Source: Babesia bovis T2Bo (Eukaryota > Apicomplexa > Aconoidasida > Piroplasmida > Babesiidae). Taken from it: a stretch of DNA of 64,000 nucleotides. Made by a program: the position numbers and the translations under genes. Shown here piece after piece: positions 1 to 12,302 of this stretch (the stretch's first letter is position 1; every line of letters begins with the position of its first letter). Location of the stretch: positions 1,512,501-1,576,500 of the forward strand of contig NW_026261571.1 of the NCBI RefSeq assembly GCF_000165395.2, read 5' to 3'. The notes beneath the pieces are model-generated. The model worked only from the letters and a program-made list of their open reading frames with translations. It ran no database searches and was not told the DNA's origin.

Positions 1-632
1 ATGTTAGTAGACCTCAAAGCCTCTAAACGACCACCATAGGATTTAGTGTAATCACTATCACCAGGATACAACATCTTCATTAATGCAATGTTCGTCAACT
101 CATCAGCACTGTTTTCGTGAGATTTCATCTCGGAATATACAGTTCCAGAGTTAGATCCATTAGGAGTAATACGATGAACATCTGTTATAAATCCGTCATT
201 TGTTAAAGTAGGCATCAATATGTGATCCAAATATACAGGTAACAACTTCAAATTACCTTCGATACCAGCAGTGGAAACAGTATAGACAGTGTGATCGACA
301 TCGGTCCATGCGTTGGTCCCAGTAGCAAGAGCACGAGAAGCCAACATGTCTAATGTACCACGCTCAGGATAATTCTGACTTCCCAAGAATATCAAATGCT
401 CCAATGTATGCGGTAATCCTTCATCGGTATCCGCACGAGTAGGAACCACGTAATAAGAGTTCACAACTGGAGATTCGTAATCAGCCAAAAACACGCGCAA
501 GCCACTACGATGAGATATGTACTCAGTAACGTCAACCTGATTCAATGTCACACGGTTAACAAACATGAATCCAGCCACCAACATGTTCACCAGGCCGCTG
601 CCGCCTGACGAACCCTCGAGGTTACAATTCAT
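1..632 (-). CDS. M16-family zinc metalloprotease, N-terminal part (cut by window edge)
   Basis: Reads without a stop from ATG at 632 down to the window edge, giving 210 residues of an unfinished protein. It carries the inverted zinc motif HTLEH (H75, E78, H79) followed by a segment with NAWTDVDHTVYT, which is the pattern of the M16 insulinase/pitrilysin group, closest in my memory to the SDD3/C05D11.1-like branch rather than to falcilysin. The distal zinc-ligand glutamate and the second M16 half lie outside the window. No intron is needed in the visible part. There is no obvious cleavable signal, although residues 13-25 are mildly hydrophobic. It is divergently transcribed from the Hsp90 gene across a 573 bp spacer. 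The family call is firm; substrate and compartment are not known. Confidence 0.85.
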   Translation of the reverse strand, partial: MNCNLEGSSGGSGLVNMLVAGFMFVNRVTLNQVDVTEYISHRSGLRVFLADYESPVVNSYYVVPTRADTDEGLPHTLEHLIFLGSQNYPERGTLDMLASRALATGTNAWTDVDHTVYTVSTAGIEGNLKLLPVYLDHILMPTLTNDGFITDVHRITPNGSNSGTVYSEMKSHENSADELTNIALMKMLYPGDSDYTKSYGGRLEALRSTN

Positions 633-1205
633 TATGGAAATGTAATAAGTATTATAATGTACAGTTATAGATTACACAGCATAAAATATATGGTGGGATG
701 ATAATCGTTGGAACTGTTGAAGATATGAACTGATACGAATACACAATGATGGTTGTACATTTAACGACCCAACTATTATCGGGATTAATGGAATTTTCCT
801 CGCATAAGTGCAGGCGTTCAATATTAGGAGCCTAAATTTGGAATTTTCAGGAGACTTTGCCACTTTTGAGACCTAAAGGGACGCTCTATATCATGTTGTC
901 ATCCATTTTCGACCAACTTCTAAAGCCTTCAGTTATATCCAAATGGAGCTACATTTCCGCCATAAGACAGGCCTAGTAACTACAAAGTAATCTACCCATG
1001 TCTACCTTGACACATTGAATCCATTTGAATACACCCTTTATATAACTTACAACATCTTATTGAAGATGTTCATAGGATGTAATAACTATAAATGACCTTG
1101 ATACCCATGGGGAGTGTTACACATCACCAGTACGGAATGTCTTCAATGTATATATAAACCATAAGAAACACGTAGTTCTCCCGGTTGATACATTAGGTCA
1201 ATCCA
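633..1205. other. Divergent spacer between the M16 protease and Hsp90 genes
   Basis: No convincing coding region. It must hold the 5' flanks of two divergent genes. The only structure I see is a perfect inverted repeat at 1051-1070, listed separately. An open frame at 672-863 on the minus strand has no family signature and I treat it as chance. Confidence 0.5.
1051..1070. repeat. Perfect inverted repeat, 8 bp arms, 4 nt loop
   Basis: Positions 1051-1058 (AACATCTT) and 1063-1070 (AAGATGTT) are exact reverse complements around ATTG. It sits about 135 bp upstream of the Hsp90 start. It could be a paired factor site or an RNA hairpin, or chance in AT-rich DNA. Confidence 0.4.
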
Positions 1206-3608
1206 ATGAATCGTATCACATCATTGAAAAGCCTACGGGTGCCACAAGTACCTAATGGCAAATTAACTATACATACTATATCGGAAGCTGCATTCCCTGT
1301 TAATAACAGAAATTTACGCAAAATCCCATCGACCAAATTTACCACAATTTGTTATAATGGGTATTCGAAAAAACTAAAGTTGTATACAGCAGTATATTCA
1401 AGACCATTTTCAACCGATCAACAAAAGGTTGACGTAAGTTATATATAGCACTAGTAGATGCGCTGCAGACATATGAATTCAAAGCGGAAATTCAAAAGCT
1501 GCTACAAATAGTTGCACATTCATTATATACGGACAAAGAAGTCTTCGTCAGAGAACTTATCAGCAATGCAAGTGACGCATTGGAGAAGCTAAGATTCTTA
1601 GAAGCAACACAAGAAAACTTAGCTACAAGCAAAGTAGACCCTGAAGTAGCATATAAAATTAAAATTTCAACAAATCCAGAGGAGAAGACCTTCACAATTG
1701 AGGTTGGTAGAATTCTATCTTCTATAGATTCTTTAGGACACCGGTGTTGGCATGACAAAAGATGAAATAATAAATAATCTTGGTACAATCGCTAAATCTG
1801 GATCACTAGCATTCCTGGAAGATTCCGCTCTCAACGCAAAGGATAAAGCTAACGCTATCATTGGACAATTTGGTGTCGGATTCTATAGTAGTTTCGTCGT
1901 GTCCAATAAAGTGGAAGTATTCACCAGAAGCTATGATCCAGAAAAGGGAGAAAAGGGTTACCACTGGGTATCAGATGGTACTGGATCGTTCACAATACGG
2001 GAAGTTCAAGAATTACCTAGAGGGACTAAAATAGTATGCCACCTGAGAGATGATTGCGTTGTCTTCGCAAATACCGCCAATGTTAAAAAAGTAGCAGAGA
2101 AGTTCTCAGCATTTGTAAACTTCCCACTATATATACAGGAAAAGGATGCAGAAACTGAGATTACAACACAAAAGCCATTGTGGATTGAGAAAAACGCGTC
2201 GGATGAAGAACATACAAAGTTCTTCAGGTATCTCAATAACACTTCCTGGGGAGAGCCAATGTACAAAATACTCTTCCATTCAGATGTGCCGCTATCAATC
2301 AAATCATTGTTGTACATACCAGAAGATGCGCCAAGCAAATTGTTCCATAATACCAATGAAGTTGGAGTCTCTCTGCACTCAAGGTAATTAGGGTAACATA
2401 GGCAAACATAGTATCTCAGGAAAATACTTATCCAGAAATCGGCAACCGCCATCATACCAAAATGGCTTTTCTTCATAAAAGGTGTTATAGATTGCGAAGA
2501 TATACCACTCAACGTAAGTCGAGAGCTTGTGCAAGACAGTCAACTGGTAAAGAAGCTAGGAAATACTGTAGTAAAAAGAATACTTAAGTTTTTCCATGAA
2601 CAAAGCAAAAAGGATCCTGAAAAATTCAGAAAGTTTTACGATAAGTACAACTACTACATTAAGGAAGGGGTACTGGATGAATCACATAATAACGGACCAT
2701 ACAAACAGCAACTTATGCAACTGCTGAGGTATGAATCATCCATGGGAGAACAGAACGAACTTATTACACTAGATGAATACATCAATACCATGAAGGAAAA
2801 CCAAAAGAATATATACTACTTCTGTGCAGCAAACAGAGAAACTGCACTGGCTAGCCCATACATGGAGACATTCAAGAAGAGAAATAGGAATGTACTGCTG
2901 CTATATGAGGACATTGATGAATTTGTATCCATGAATATTCAAGTAAGTCTCTATCAGCATGTCACAATTCTTCTAGGACTATAATGGCAAGAAAATGGTA
3001 GCCATTGATTCGCCAGTTGATGATTTCGAACCCGATCTTGAAACTATCGAAAATGAGGGGGTAGAAGTCGAAATGTTAACGGAAGAACAAAAGGAGTCTT
3101 TGTCAAAGTTCGTACAAAGTACACTGGGATCTAAAGTTAATGCGGTCAAGTTCTCAGATCGGCTGGTAGACTCGCCAGCAGTAGTCACTGGGTTCCTCTC
3201 AGCAGCGCTGAGGAAGGTCATGAAGGCAACTATGAAAGGTGCACCAAATGCAGGAGAAAGTCTATCATCAATGCCTGCAACATTGGAAATCAACCCGAAG
3301 CACAAATTGTGCTCCACCATATACCACGTTATGCAGCACGATGAGGCAGTAGCTAAGGTAAGTAATATCTTTTGGTATTGTGTAAAGAATATAATGTTTG
3401 TTACGCTGATAAACTGGAATGTATAGGCTACTCTCCATGTTACATTTCATCGAAAAAAATTATAATATATTTTCAGATGCTAATAGAACAACTCTACGAC
3501 AACGCATCAATAGCGGCGGGGATAGTAGATGATCCACGGTCTATGCTGACAAGACTAAACAACATGCTTACACTCACAGCAGACTACGCTCGCAAAACCG
3601 TTAATTAA
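1206..3608 (+). CDS. TRAP1: Organellar Hsp90 (TRAP1-like chaperone)
   Basis: Six exons: 1206-1433, 1469-1702, 1737-2383, 2420-2942, 2977-3357, 3477-3608. Introns are 35, 34, 36, 34 and 119 bp, all GT-AG, and the spliced frame gives 714 residues. The ATPase pocket is intact: [12 protein letters not shown] (E105, N109), DTGVGM (155-160) and [10 protein letters not shown]. The middle domain and the dimerising C-terminal domain follow, and the protein lacks the charged linker and MEEVD tail of cytosolic Hsp90, as in HtpG and TRAP1. The first ~75 residues, rich in Arg, Lys, Ser and Thr, look like a presequence, so mitochondrial import is likely; the apicoplast is the alternative. The stop codon overlaps the stop of the convergent AP-1 sigma gene. 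Confidence 0.9.
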
Positions 3609-4144
3609 TATGATGAGTTGCCAGATAAAATACCTTTGGTCTTTTCACAAAGAGCGTCCTGAGCTGACACGTTCCGCAACACAGCCTTCTTGCTACATTC
3701 ATATAGATTACCGTCAATCAGCATCTCATCCAATATATGATAAGCCTGTATAAACATTAACAGAAAGACAATGTCACACATACCTTTGTCACATTGAAAA
3801 CCATGTCTAACTCACATACGTTACAAAAATAACGGTCCAATAACTCTACATAGTGCTGAATTATCTCCAGCATCAAAAGCTCATTGGCATCACGATCAAC
3901 ACAAAGAACAAAGTACAGACTGGCGTACCTACACAAAGTAAAACACAAATAAGATTACATACCGACGAAATACCAGTTTATCATCTCTCCATTCAATAAA
4001 ATTACACTGCTTTGAGTTGCGATTAACGACCAAATGCGATAACTCCCGCATTATAGCGGTCCTGTCCTTGTTGTCCACAGGAACAAACCATTTCACCAGC
4101 CGCAGCTTACACTGGCGGCTTATAGCCATAAAAAATTTAATCAT
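3605..4144 (-). CDS. AP1S1: Clathrin adaptor complex AP-1, sigma subunit
   Basis: Three exons: 3963-4144, 3784-3928 and 3605-3745, with introns of 34 and 38 bp, giving 155 residues, the normal length for AP-1 sigma. Family landmarks run in order: [16 protein letters not shown] at the start, [37 protein letters not shown] and CELDMVFN. The WRD and YVELLD forms favour AP-1 over AP-2 or AP-3. The protein is the small subunit of the trans-Golgi coat that sorts cargo to endosome-like and secretory organelles. The first intron interrupts the RR-Y codon junction in phase 2, exactly as in the AP-4 sigma gene at 25996. The TAA at 3605-3607 overlaps the Hsp90 stop on the other strand. Confidence 0.93.
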
Positions 4145-4777
4145 GTTGTTGACAGCCCAAATCAGAAAATATTGGACTAAATGTCAAAATGAATGAGCGT
4201 AAAGCAACAAATGTGTGGATATACTCCTACACACTATCTTTACCTGCGTTGTACTGTTATGTTTAATACCGTTGTATATCCTGTAGTAAACTCTTTATGT
4301 ACATTATATGTTTCAAGCTACTGGATGTGTTCTCTATCCAAATCGTGGTGGTATTTTTGAGTCTGTTTTAGCATCGTTACACTCCAAAGTAATACAATCT
4401 TACTTTAAATGTTGTTTTAGACTATCATCTTAATAGATCTAATTTAGGAATAAATTGTATTTGGTAATGTTGACGACGTTAGATATACCAGGAGCATAGT
4501 TCTGTGATGATTTCACTGTTACTAGTTAGGAATAACACCTACTTTCATGATATCATAGCAAAAGTGTATCACTATAGTTATATTACTTTATTGTACTGCG
4601 ATTGTGTGTTTGTTGGTTTAACTTTTATAACACTCAATGAGTACTAATCCTACAACATTTCGCAAACAGAAATGGAATCCTGTAGAATTTCATATAATAC
4701 ACAACAGTGAATAAAACATTGATCATAGTAGGCAATACATGTCTCTAAAGAGAAAGCATAACCCCCGTGTAATATAC
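4145..4777. other. Spacer upstream of AP-1 sigma and downstream of the 675-residue gene
   Basis: AT-rich, no credible ORF, tRNA or repeat seen. It contains the promoter side of AP-1 sigma and the 3' end of the next minus-strand gene. Confidence 0.5.
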
Positions 4778-6878
4778 CTATGATATCGACAACTGCTCCC
4801 GTAATCTGGAGAGTGGTACACTATGCTGGTTCCACCAGCCTTCGAAATCCGAAAACGGATCACTACAACCCGATTGAATAGAAATCCTGTCATTAGATTT
4901 AAAACTTGATGAATACATATTTGCAAAGAAGTCTTCAGGCGGCACCTCGTTGATAGAGTCACCCTCAGCACCGGGCTCGTCATCATAACCATAATAACCA
5001 CGCACCATACGAGGATAATCGTCAACTTCGGCATTTGGCAAAGACGCCGTAACAGGCTGAGGCGTTACAGCCTCAGCTTTGGAACGTATCTTGTTAGAAG
5101 GAGATTCATAAATCAAACTGGTATCTTCATCGGGCAATGTAACCTTGCTGTTATCCAAATCATCCTTTGCATAACGAGATGATCCATGGGTCAAGCGAGA
5201 GCCGCCACGTTTACCACCACGACAAAGCATGGACATGCGATAACCACAGCGCTCATTATCACGTATCTGCGCATATAGTGGAGCGTGACGCGCACGCCAT
5301 CTCTCATGCTCCTCATGTTCTCGCGTAGCAAAATCAGCACGGTGCTTCTCACGACGACTACGAACGTCTAAATCGAACCTCCTGTCGTCCATGTCAGGAG
5401 ATGATCGGCCAGACATATAACCCTCCGGTAAGCGAGGTTGAATAGTTGAAACTATAGCTTCAGCCTGTATATTCGAAGCAATCTCCGAAGCAGTGGGCTG
5501 CGTGATTTGAGGAATTGCGCCAAACACTGTAAAGTGCTCATCCCTTCCAGCATATACAACCTTGACCTTGGAGTTCGACCTTATGTTATCAGTCGGCACA
5601 GGCTCCTCAGGGGTTACTACATCAGTTTGAACTTCAACGTCATTACCACCGGAACCCGATATGTTAGCGATCGGGCGGCTAAAGTCTGACATTTTATGAA
5701 GACTAATGCCAAATTTGTTCTCCGAGAGAATATTAACGTGGTCAAGAGGGTTGGAGTGAGCTGTATACATTGATAACAATTGATAATGTTAAACATACTG
5801 CTTTTCTCAACGCTATACGAGGCAAGCGTACTGTCATTCTTTTGTGGGTTAGATGGAGGTGTTGTAACCGCTGTTTTGTCGGTAACTGGTGGACGAGATG
5901 TACACATCTTAGGAGCAAGCTCAGCTTCACGTGCCTTGTCTAAACAAATTGCAGCCATACAAAAACTAACGTACCCTTTTCGTTGATGTGAAGCAGTGCA
6001 TGTGTCAAGGTATGGTTGTTATCGCCAAGCAAACCTGATCGAACACCAAATGTTTTCATGTATAACGCGTCAATGCTTGATAAAGTAGTTTCATCACAAG
6101 AATCCTTCATGACGCATGTGGAACTTGGCTGTGATTCGGATAAACGTATGCCCGTAGCACGCGTTACGTTCCATTCATGACTCAGATTCTCCAAACCAGA
6201 ACATGTGTCAGCCACAATAGAATCAACTAAAGAACGAGTTGGTTTAGAACCATCTGATTGAGCTGAACCAGCACCTTTATGGTAATCAAGAGATGATGCA
6301 ACGTGCTGAGAGAACATAGCCTTATTGCGATAGGAATTGCTAAGATCAGCCTCGAGGGCTATCTCATAACTTGCATCATTCAAGAGTTGACTTAGCTTGT
6401 CTTTTTCTTCAGATTCATCCTTATTGAAAGCAGAAACCTTCCCGCATAGTATATCAGCAGGATCTGTTAAAAGAATCTCAGGAATCTTGACTGGATCCTC
6501 CCAATTGGAAATCTTTGATAAATTAGAATGAACAGTTGAACTCTGTGAAATCCACGCAGCCTGAGTCATATGTTTCCTTGAACTAGCAGGAGGCGAAAAT
6601 GTTAACGATTGTGATGTTGTGCTTGGAGTCATATGGTGAATAAACCTAGTAGTGGCTGCCTCAGAATTCGATGAAGGGCCGTTAAACATATTAATGGACT
6701 GAACATAAGACAATTGAGTCTGCGATGATGGGTTATATTGTGACTCACCAATACTGCGAATCTGCTTCAACAAATTGGATGAATGCCGCATCTGCGTTGA
6801 TATGTTAATCTCAGCAGCACGCTTCGCATTTTCATAACGAGATCTCGCAGATTCCACAAGTTCACGAGATGTAGACAT
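4778..6878 (-). CDS. Unrecognised 675-residue protein
   Basis: Three exons: 5975-6878, 5799-5939 and 4778-5760, joined by introns of 35 and 38 bp with continuous phase. The start is taken at MSTSRELVESARSRYENAK; an in-frame ATG eight codons upstream (6902) is possible. The N-terminal ~45 residues look like a charged helix. The middle is rich in Ser, Asn, Thr and Gln and probably disordered. The C-terminal third holds an Arg/Glu/His-rich block near genomic 5250-5380 and an acidic tail with DDYPRMVRGYYGYDDEPGAE and a terminal DPFSDFEGWWNQH segment. There are no membrane spans or signal peptide. I recognise no family. Coding is supported by frame continuity across both typical short introns. Confidence 0.75.
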
Positions 6879-7949
6879 CTTGAAAGGTAGAATAATGTAC
6901 AACGATGTGATGATAAATTGCGTCAGATAAAAACATTCAGATTAACATCACTTTAGAGTAAAAAAGTGACAAAGCAAGACACAATAATCTTGGTAATGAC
7001 TAGAGATGACTTACAGATTAGAATATCCCCGATAACAGGCAATTCCAAAAACTGCATTCCAGCCGATTTGCTTCACGATGTAGAAGGATGCAAGCAGATT
7101 TACGATCCCGTCTATATTATATACACAAGGTAATAACCTGTATAATGTAATATCAGTTGTAATCACTTGATGGGTAAAGGGAAAACAGCAATAGGATATG
7201 ATTTCTTATACATCCAATATAACATAACAATTTTTGCGGACTAAATGCTAACAAAATCCTGCAAACAGCAATTTGTTGAAAATAAATCAGCAATCTCGAA
7301 CCAAAGACTCAATAGCACCTAGACAAAACAGAATATTGAAGAAAATATGCACGCAACCGCTTTAAACAGAAAGAAATATGAATGTAATCCTGATGTGTTG
7401 CGATATTAAATACGTTCATACATACTCTCGTTTATTAAAGTCGTTCTACAACACCTTTTCAACCCTGTAAGGTTAAATCGCGACGAAACGCCATTCTAGA
7501 CAGTATGCTCCTCGGTGCACATATGATCCGTCAACGAACACACACTATAATATTTCAAAATACCATGATTAAAAGGCAGTATTGCATCTATGGCAATATG
7601 CCATCTAAATGCAGAAAACATGTTTTTAACGAATCTGAAGCAGACCAAGTCCAGCGTCCCGGCATCGTCATTATAGACACCGGAACGCTGTAAGACTTGT
7701 TTAAATCATCTAAATAAAATATTCACATGCTTAAATGTATATTGTAATTAATATTACCCGGGTTATATTCGCCCTATTATCGTTCCCGACCCATACAATG
7801 TTAACACACTGTTAATGCTACAATAAATCAAGTCTTTAAATGTAATATGTATTATATCCTTAATTTGCTATATAGTCGTTTGATTTTTGTTAAGATGTGT
7901 AATGTCATTATAGCGAAGTGAATCTGACACACATTAACCCTGTCTAAAT
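6879..7949. other. Divergent spacer of about 1.07 kb upstream of MLH1
   Basis: The longest gene-poor stretch in the window. It holds one possible small two-exon gene (6996-7244, separate entry). An ATG-led open frame of 62 codons at 7505-7693 lies in a slightly GC-richer block but has no family signature and may be part of a noncoding transcript. The remainder is AT-rich with nothing else recognisable. Confidence 0.4.
6996..7244 (+). CDS. Possible small two-exon gene (73 residues)
   Basis: ATG at 6996 opens 44 codons with a non-repetitive protein-like composition (MTRDDLQIRISPITG...). It then meets GTAATAAC at 7130, and an acceptor at 7156 would remove 27 bp and keep the frame open to a TAA at 7242-7244. 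A 27 bp intron is shorter than any other in the window; later acceptors (for example after 7179 or 7188) would give a protein of about 50 residues instead. No family is recognised. It is a candidate only. Confidence 0.3.
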
Positions 7950-10502
7950 ATGGCAGAACATAATGGCGTTATTAAACCACTCGATCCAAGTGTTATTGCC
8001 AAAATAGCAGCGGGAGAAGTCGTACTACGCCCCGCAGCAGCCATTAAGGAACTTATAGAAAATAGTATAGATGCAGGTGCAACGGAAATAAAAATAAATA
8101 TCGCAGATAACCCTTTGGAATATGTCGAAGTAAGCGATAACGGTCATGGAATATCACCAGAAGATATGCGATTGGTTTGTAAAAGGTACACGACTTCCAA
8201 AACTCATGATAACATTGTTGGAGTGAAAAGCTTTGGCTTCCGTGGAGAAGCATTGGCAGCACTATCGCACGCATCAAATGTCACTATTTCATCTAGAACA
8301 TGTAAACAAACAATGCGCTTAGTAATGAAGTACCATAATGGAGAACCGTTGGTTGACATTGCAGATGAAAAGGCTGGTCCAGTTGGAACAACCATTACAT
8401 ATGAAAATCTATTTTTCAATATGGGAACACGTGAAAAGGCATTGTCGAGTAGCCCAAGCGTAGAATTTAATTTGTGTCTAGAACTGGTTCAGAATTACGC
8501 TATGCACTTTCCAGACTTTAAGTTTGTGTTTCATAAAGTTGGGAGCAGTACCAATGACCTCATGACTGATGGAAGCATAAGAGCGCCTTCAAATAATGAT
8601 GCAAGTGATCATATAGATAGTGGGTCATCACCAGAATACAATGTCCCTAACACCGACTATGATTATAAACATTTTAATATGGTCGATCTCTACCCACCGG
8701 AGTCTAACGGAACACCGTCACTGTTGGAATATAAAGATAATGTCGTAAAGTACAGTAAGATGCACTTAAGGAAAGTCAAGGAAGTTATAAGTTTGATTTA
8801 TGGTACAGCAGTTTCAAATGCTCTATATGAATTCCAAGTCCACTCAACATCGCATGTCTATTATAACTGCAAAGGCTTCTTCACTCACCCAAACGAAACA
8901 AATAGATGTCATTCGTTCATATTATTTGTAAACAATAGACTCGTAGAACATCCCGGACTCAAGAAAAATATTGATAAAATATATAAGGAACTTATGCATA
9001 AAAAACAAAGAAGATTTGTCTACCTGTCCATTTATATGCCGTATGAAAGAATTGACGCCAATGTGCATCCTTCAAAAGAAAAGGTATTTTTCAAACACCA
9101 AGAAGAAATAGTGGAAGAGATCGGTGATAAATTGAGGGTAAGATGCAAAAACATGTTTATAATAATCATTAGGAGCGGTTACGCAATATTTTGCAAATAA
9201 ATACAGAAAACATGCAAAAGAGCTCTGTGTTTATTAAACTGGAGTCTAAGAACAATGTCGATATAGGAGAACCGTTAGTACCACATCTGAAGCGCGTCTA
9301 TGAAGTGAGTAATAACAGTTACACTTCAAACAATTTTTAGGTTTCTGAAATATCAAAACCTGCGGCGAAAAGCAAAGTTAGAAGAGATAGGAAACAAATG
9401 GAAATACAAAGTTTCGTTATACCGACATACATACAAGAATCAAATGCTTCTTTGGGATCCTCGCAAATGTCAGATATTAACTTTGATCTTTTAAGCGTAG
9501 ATAATGGTATGGATAATTTATTTATGGAACAGAGTACCCAAATACAAGATGAAAACTTGCAAGAGTCGGTTGCACCGATATTGGGAAATATAGATTTCAA
9601 CATGATGGAATTTGGAGCCAAAGAAACTATATGTAGGGACATGTGGAATATCCCTTTTGTCAAAGAGTATGTTGGATTTGTGCTATATTAATTTCTGCAG
9701 GTCAATTGAAGAATTCGATAATAATAGAGATAAGGATTTAACAGAAATAGTTGCTAAATCCGTTTTTGTCGGACCCATTGATGAACGCTATATACTACTG
9801 CAACATGATAAGCGACTCTACATGGTCGACATTGTTCATATCGCAAAAGGTGAGTGATTGGGATTAATATTAAATCTTTCTAGAATGTGCATATCAGTCT
9901 GTCGTATGGAGAATAGGACAGCTACCAAGGATATTCATCAACCCTGGATTATCAATAGTGGCACTTATATCGTACGCTCTGGCACGAAATGAATACCATG
10001 AAAGGAATTGCAATGAATGTATTGATCCATCACTATATAGGTAATGACTATATGTTTTAAAATAAACTGTCGCAGTGAAAGGGCCTCGTTAATGATTCGC
10101 CCGTTTATAGTTGATATACTTACTAAATACTTTGGATTCACTATACAAAATAATACACTCCTAAGTATACCAAGGGTTATTTCAAACTACTTTCCGGGGC
10201 AGGAGTATATTCCGGACTTAATACTTGACCTGTTTTCTGTAGACATTGAAGAAGAAAGAAATGCAGTGCTGGTTATAGCTAAGATAGTCTCAGGCTTTTG
10301 GACATCGCCGCCAATAAATAGCATTACAATGAATGATAAGAAAGCTAACGAGCAGAATTATGCACATTACCTGTCAAAGGTGCTCCTTGTGTCAGTGCAA
10401 AGGTTTCCAGATCTTAGTCTCTCGAATGACAGGATTGAAAAGGGCGCCATTATAAAACTAGCTGAGCTAGAATTGTTGTATCGCATCTTCGAACGATGTT
10501 AA
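7950..10502 (+). CDS. MLH1: DNA mismatch repair protein MLH1
   Basis: Six exons: 7950-9137, 9173-9304, 9341-9666, 9701-9849, 9884-10040 and 10076-10502. All five introns are 34-36 bp, and the spliced product has 792 residues. The N-terminal GHKL ATPase is complete: IAAGEVVLRPAAAIKELIEN, the DNGHGI loop, and FGFRGEALAALSH. The C-terminal domain ends exactly in FERC, the MLH1 signature whose terminal Cys helps complete the metal site of the PMS1/PMS2 endonuclease partner. This separates it from PMS proteins, which lack FERC. The linker between exons 2 and 4 is poorly conserved, Asn/Asp-rich and presumably flexible. Role: MutL-alpha heterodimer acting after MutS homologues in the nucleus. Confidence 0.95.
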
Positions 10503-10738
10503 TGTCAAGCGATCTCTGAATTGCGTATTAATTTTTGTGGCTTTGGTTGCGTGGCTTACAATTTACCTGTGACTCATTCATACGCACTTTTCTGTAACAT
10601 TTTTAGTAACCTTAATGCAGACGTGGTCAAAAATACATAACTAATTTCATGCCTAAACACAAGATGTAACCATAGCAAAAGAATGATAAAACGATTAAAG
10701 TGGTCAACTTTATTATGAGTTTCGATGTTTACATTTGC

Positions 10739-11374
10739 TTAAAGGTCACCATCGTCGTCAATAGCAACGTTGGCGGCAGCCTCTAGGTTACGCTCACACT
10801 CCTGAGCCAACTGAGGGTCAATCCTAAACTCGGGCTCTTTCGCGCATTCTCCAACGAAGACCAATTGAGGCTGGTTAAGCAAACGTCTTGCGAGCCACAA
10901 AAATGGACGCTCGAAGTTGAAGTTGGAACGAGCTGATAAGTCATAATATTGCAAGTTCCTCTTGCGGTGGAATTGAATGTGGCCGGCCTTAACTTGACGC
11001 TCCTTGACGTCAGCCTTGTTTCCACACAAAACCATTGGAATGTTGTCACAAACACGGACGATGTCACGATGCCAGTTAGGTACGTTGCGGTATGTGATAC
11101 GGCTAGTCACGTCGAACATAATAATGGCGCACTCACCCTTGATGTAGTAACCGTCACGAAGACCACCGTATTTCTCCTGACCAGCAGTATCCCATGCGTT
11201 GAATTGAATACCACCGCAATTAGTACGGAACTTTAAAGGATGCACCTCAACACCTAACGTGGGAATGTACTTTTTTTCAAACTCTCCAGTCAAATGACGC
11301 TTTACTAAGGTAGTTTTACCGACACCACCATCTCCCACAAGGAGCAATTTGAATTGTGGCATCTCCTCCGCCAT
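10739..11374 (-). CDS. RAN: Ran GTPase
   Basis: Single coding exon of 211 residues. All G boxes are present: GDGGVGKTT, the effector/switch I segment [44 protein letters not shown] and [13 protein letters not shown]. The acidic tail ends DDDGDL, as in Ran, where it acts as the C-terminal switch. The start is taken at MAEEMPQFK; an in-frame ATG four codons upstream (11386) overlaps what looks like a 3' splice site (TTTTCAG just before AAATGGCG), so the upstream ATG is probably intronic. It drives nucleocytoplasmic transport with importins and exportins and contributes to spindle assembly. Confidence 0.96.
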   Translation of the reverse strand: MAEEMPQFKLLLVGDGGVGKTTLVKRHLTGEFEKKYIPTLGVEVHPLKFRTNCGGIQFNAWDTAGQEKYGGLRDGYYIKGECAIIMFDVTSRITYRNVPNWHRDIVRVCDNIPMVLCGNKADVKERQVKAGHIQFHRKRNLQYYDLSARSNFNFERPFLWLARRLLNQPQLVFVGECAKEPEFRIDPQLAQECERNLEAAANVAIDDDGDL

Positions 11375-12302
11375 TTCTGAAAACATATTAGACCATTTTA
11401 AAGAAATATGCGTCTAAATAGCCACGGAAAATATTTAAAATATAACGAGACGATAAAAACTAAACGTATAATTGATCAAACCAACTCAGATAGTAAATTA
11501 TGCAAAATTGTCACAACAAAAAGAATATAACATGAAGTAAACACACATTTACAAATTGCACATATATATGTTGAAACACAATAAGACCCTTAGGCAATAT
11601 GCTGTATAATACTATAAAACACTAACGGCACTATCAACAACGATAAAAATATAAAGTACAACATGAAACCAAATATATCAGATCAACTTTTTAAAATTGC
11701 TCTCATTGATGAAGTCATACGCATATAAAACGGCTTATTAAAATCACCTCAAATTACAGGTTTCGATATTGCGACACACCACAAAAGAAGAAACGGTAAT
11801 AGAACATGACGTAGACACTACACCATTAAAATATATAATTGAAAACTTACTTGGTGATAGTATTTCCAATAATATGATAGTAAATAGGAAGGTGTAAATG
11901 ACAAACACTCTCACAGAGTGACTCAGATATATCAAATAAATTATTACCAGATAGACAACAAAGGAGTACCCACAGGTGATGTTTGTACTATCTTTCAACG
12001 AACAAATAGAGTCGAATAATTAGATAACTGGATAATAATTGAGATGACGCTTAACCCCACGGAAATATACTATAGGGGAAGACAAGGTGAACAATATCAC
12101 TATATCATTTTGATATACGTCAAATGTTAAGGTTTTTGTTTTATTACATATATTAGGTGTTACTTCACAATCAATGCGGTCCAGTAGACAACTTCATTTA
12201 CACTGCATAATACCAAATATACGATTGGAAATGTATGTTACAAAGACAAATATAAATACGCGGTAATGATACATTATATCTGTTCATTGGGACACCATAT
12301 GG
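11375..12302. other. Spacer upstream of Ran, with probable 5' UTR intron
   Basis: No real gene seen. The minus-strand sequence just before the Ran ATG ends in a pyrimidine-rich TTTTCAG, suggesting that a 5' UTR intron ends at about 11378. A minus-strand open frame at 11744-11998 encodes a hydrophobic stretch but has no ATG and was rejected. Confidence 0.45.

Noticed and set aside
2006..2512. Minus-strand ORF of 168 codons
   Set aside because: Antisense to conserved Hsp90 exons 3 and 4 and runs through a confirmed intron.
7505..7693. ATG-led 62-codon frame upstream of MLH1
   Set aside because: No family signature, no signal or membrane segment, and no splice support; kept only as part of a transcript question.
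11744..11998. Minus-strand open frame encoding a hydrophobic stretch, with an internal 33 bp GT-AG segment
   Set aside because: It has no ATG (it would begin at TTG, with a stop just upstream) and no upstream exon that joins it. Probably part of the Ran 5' region.
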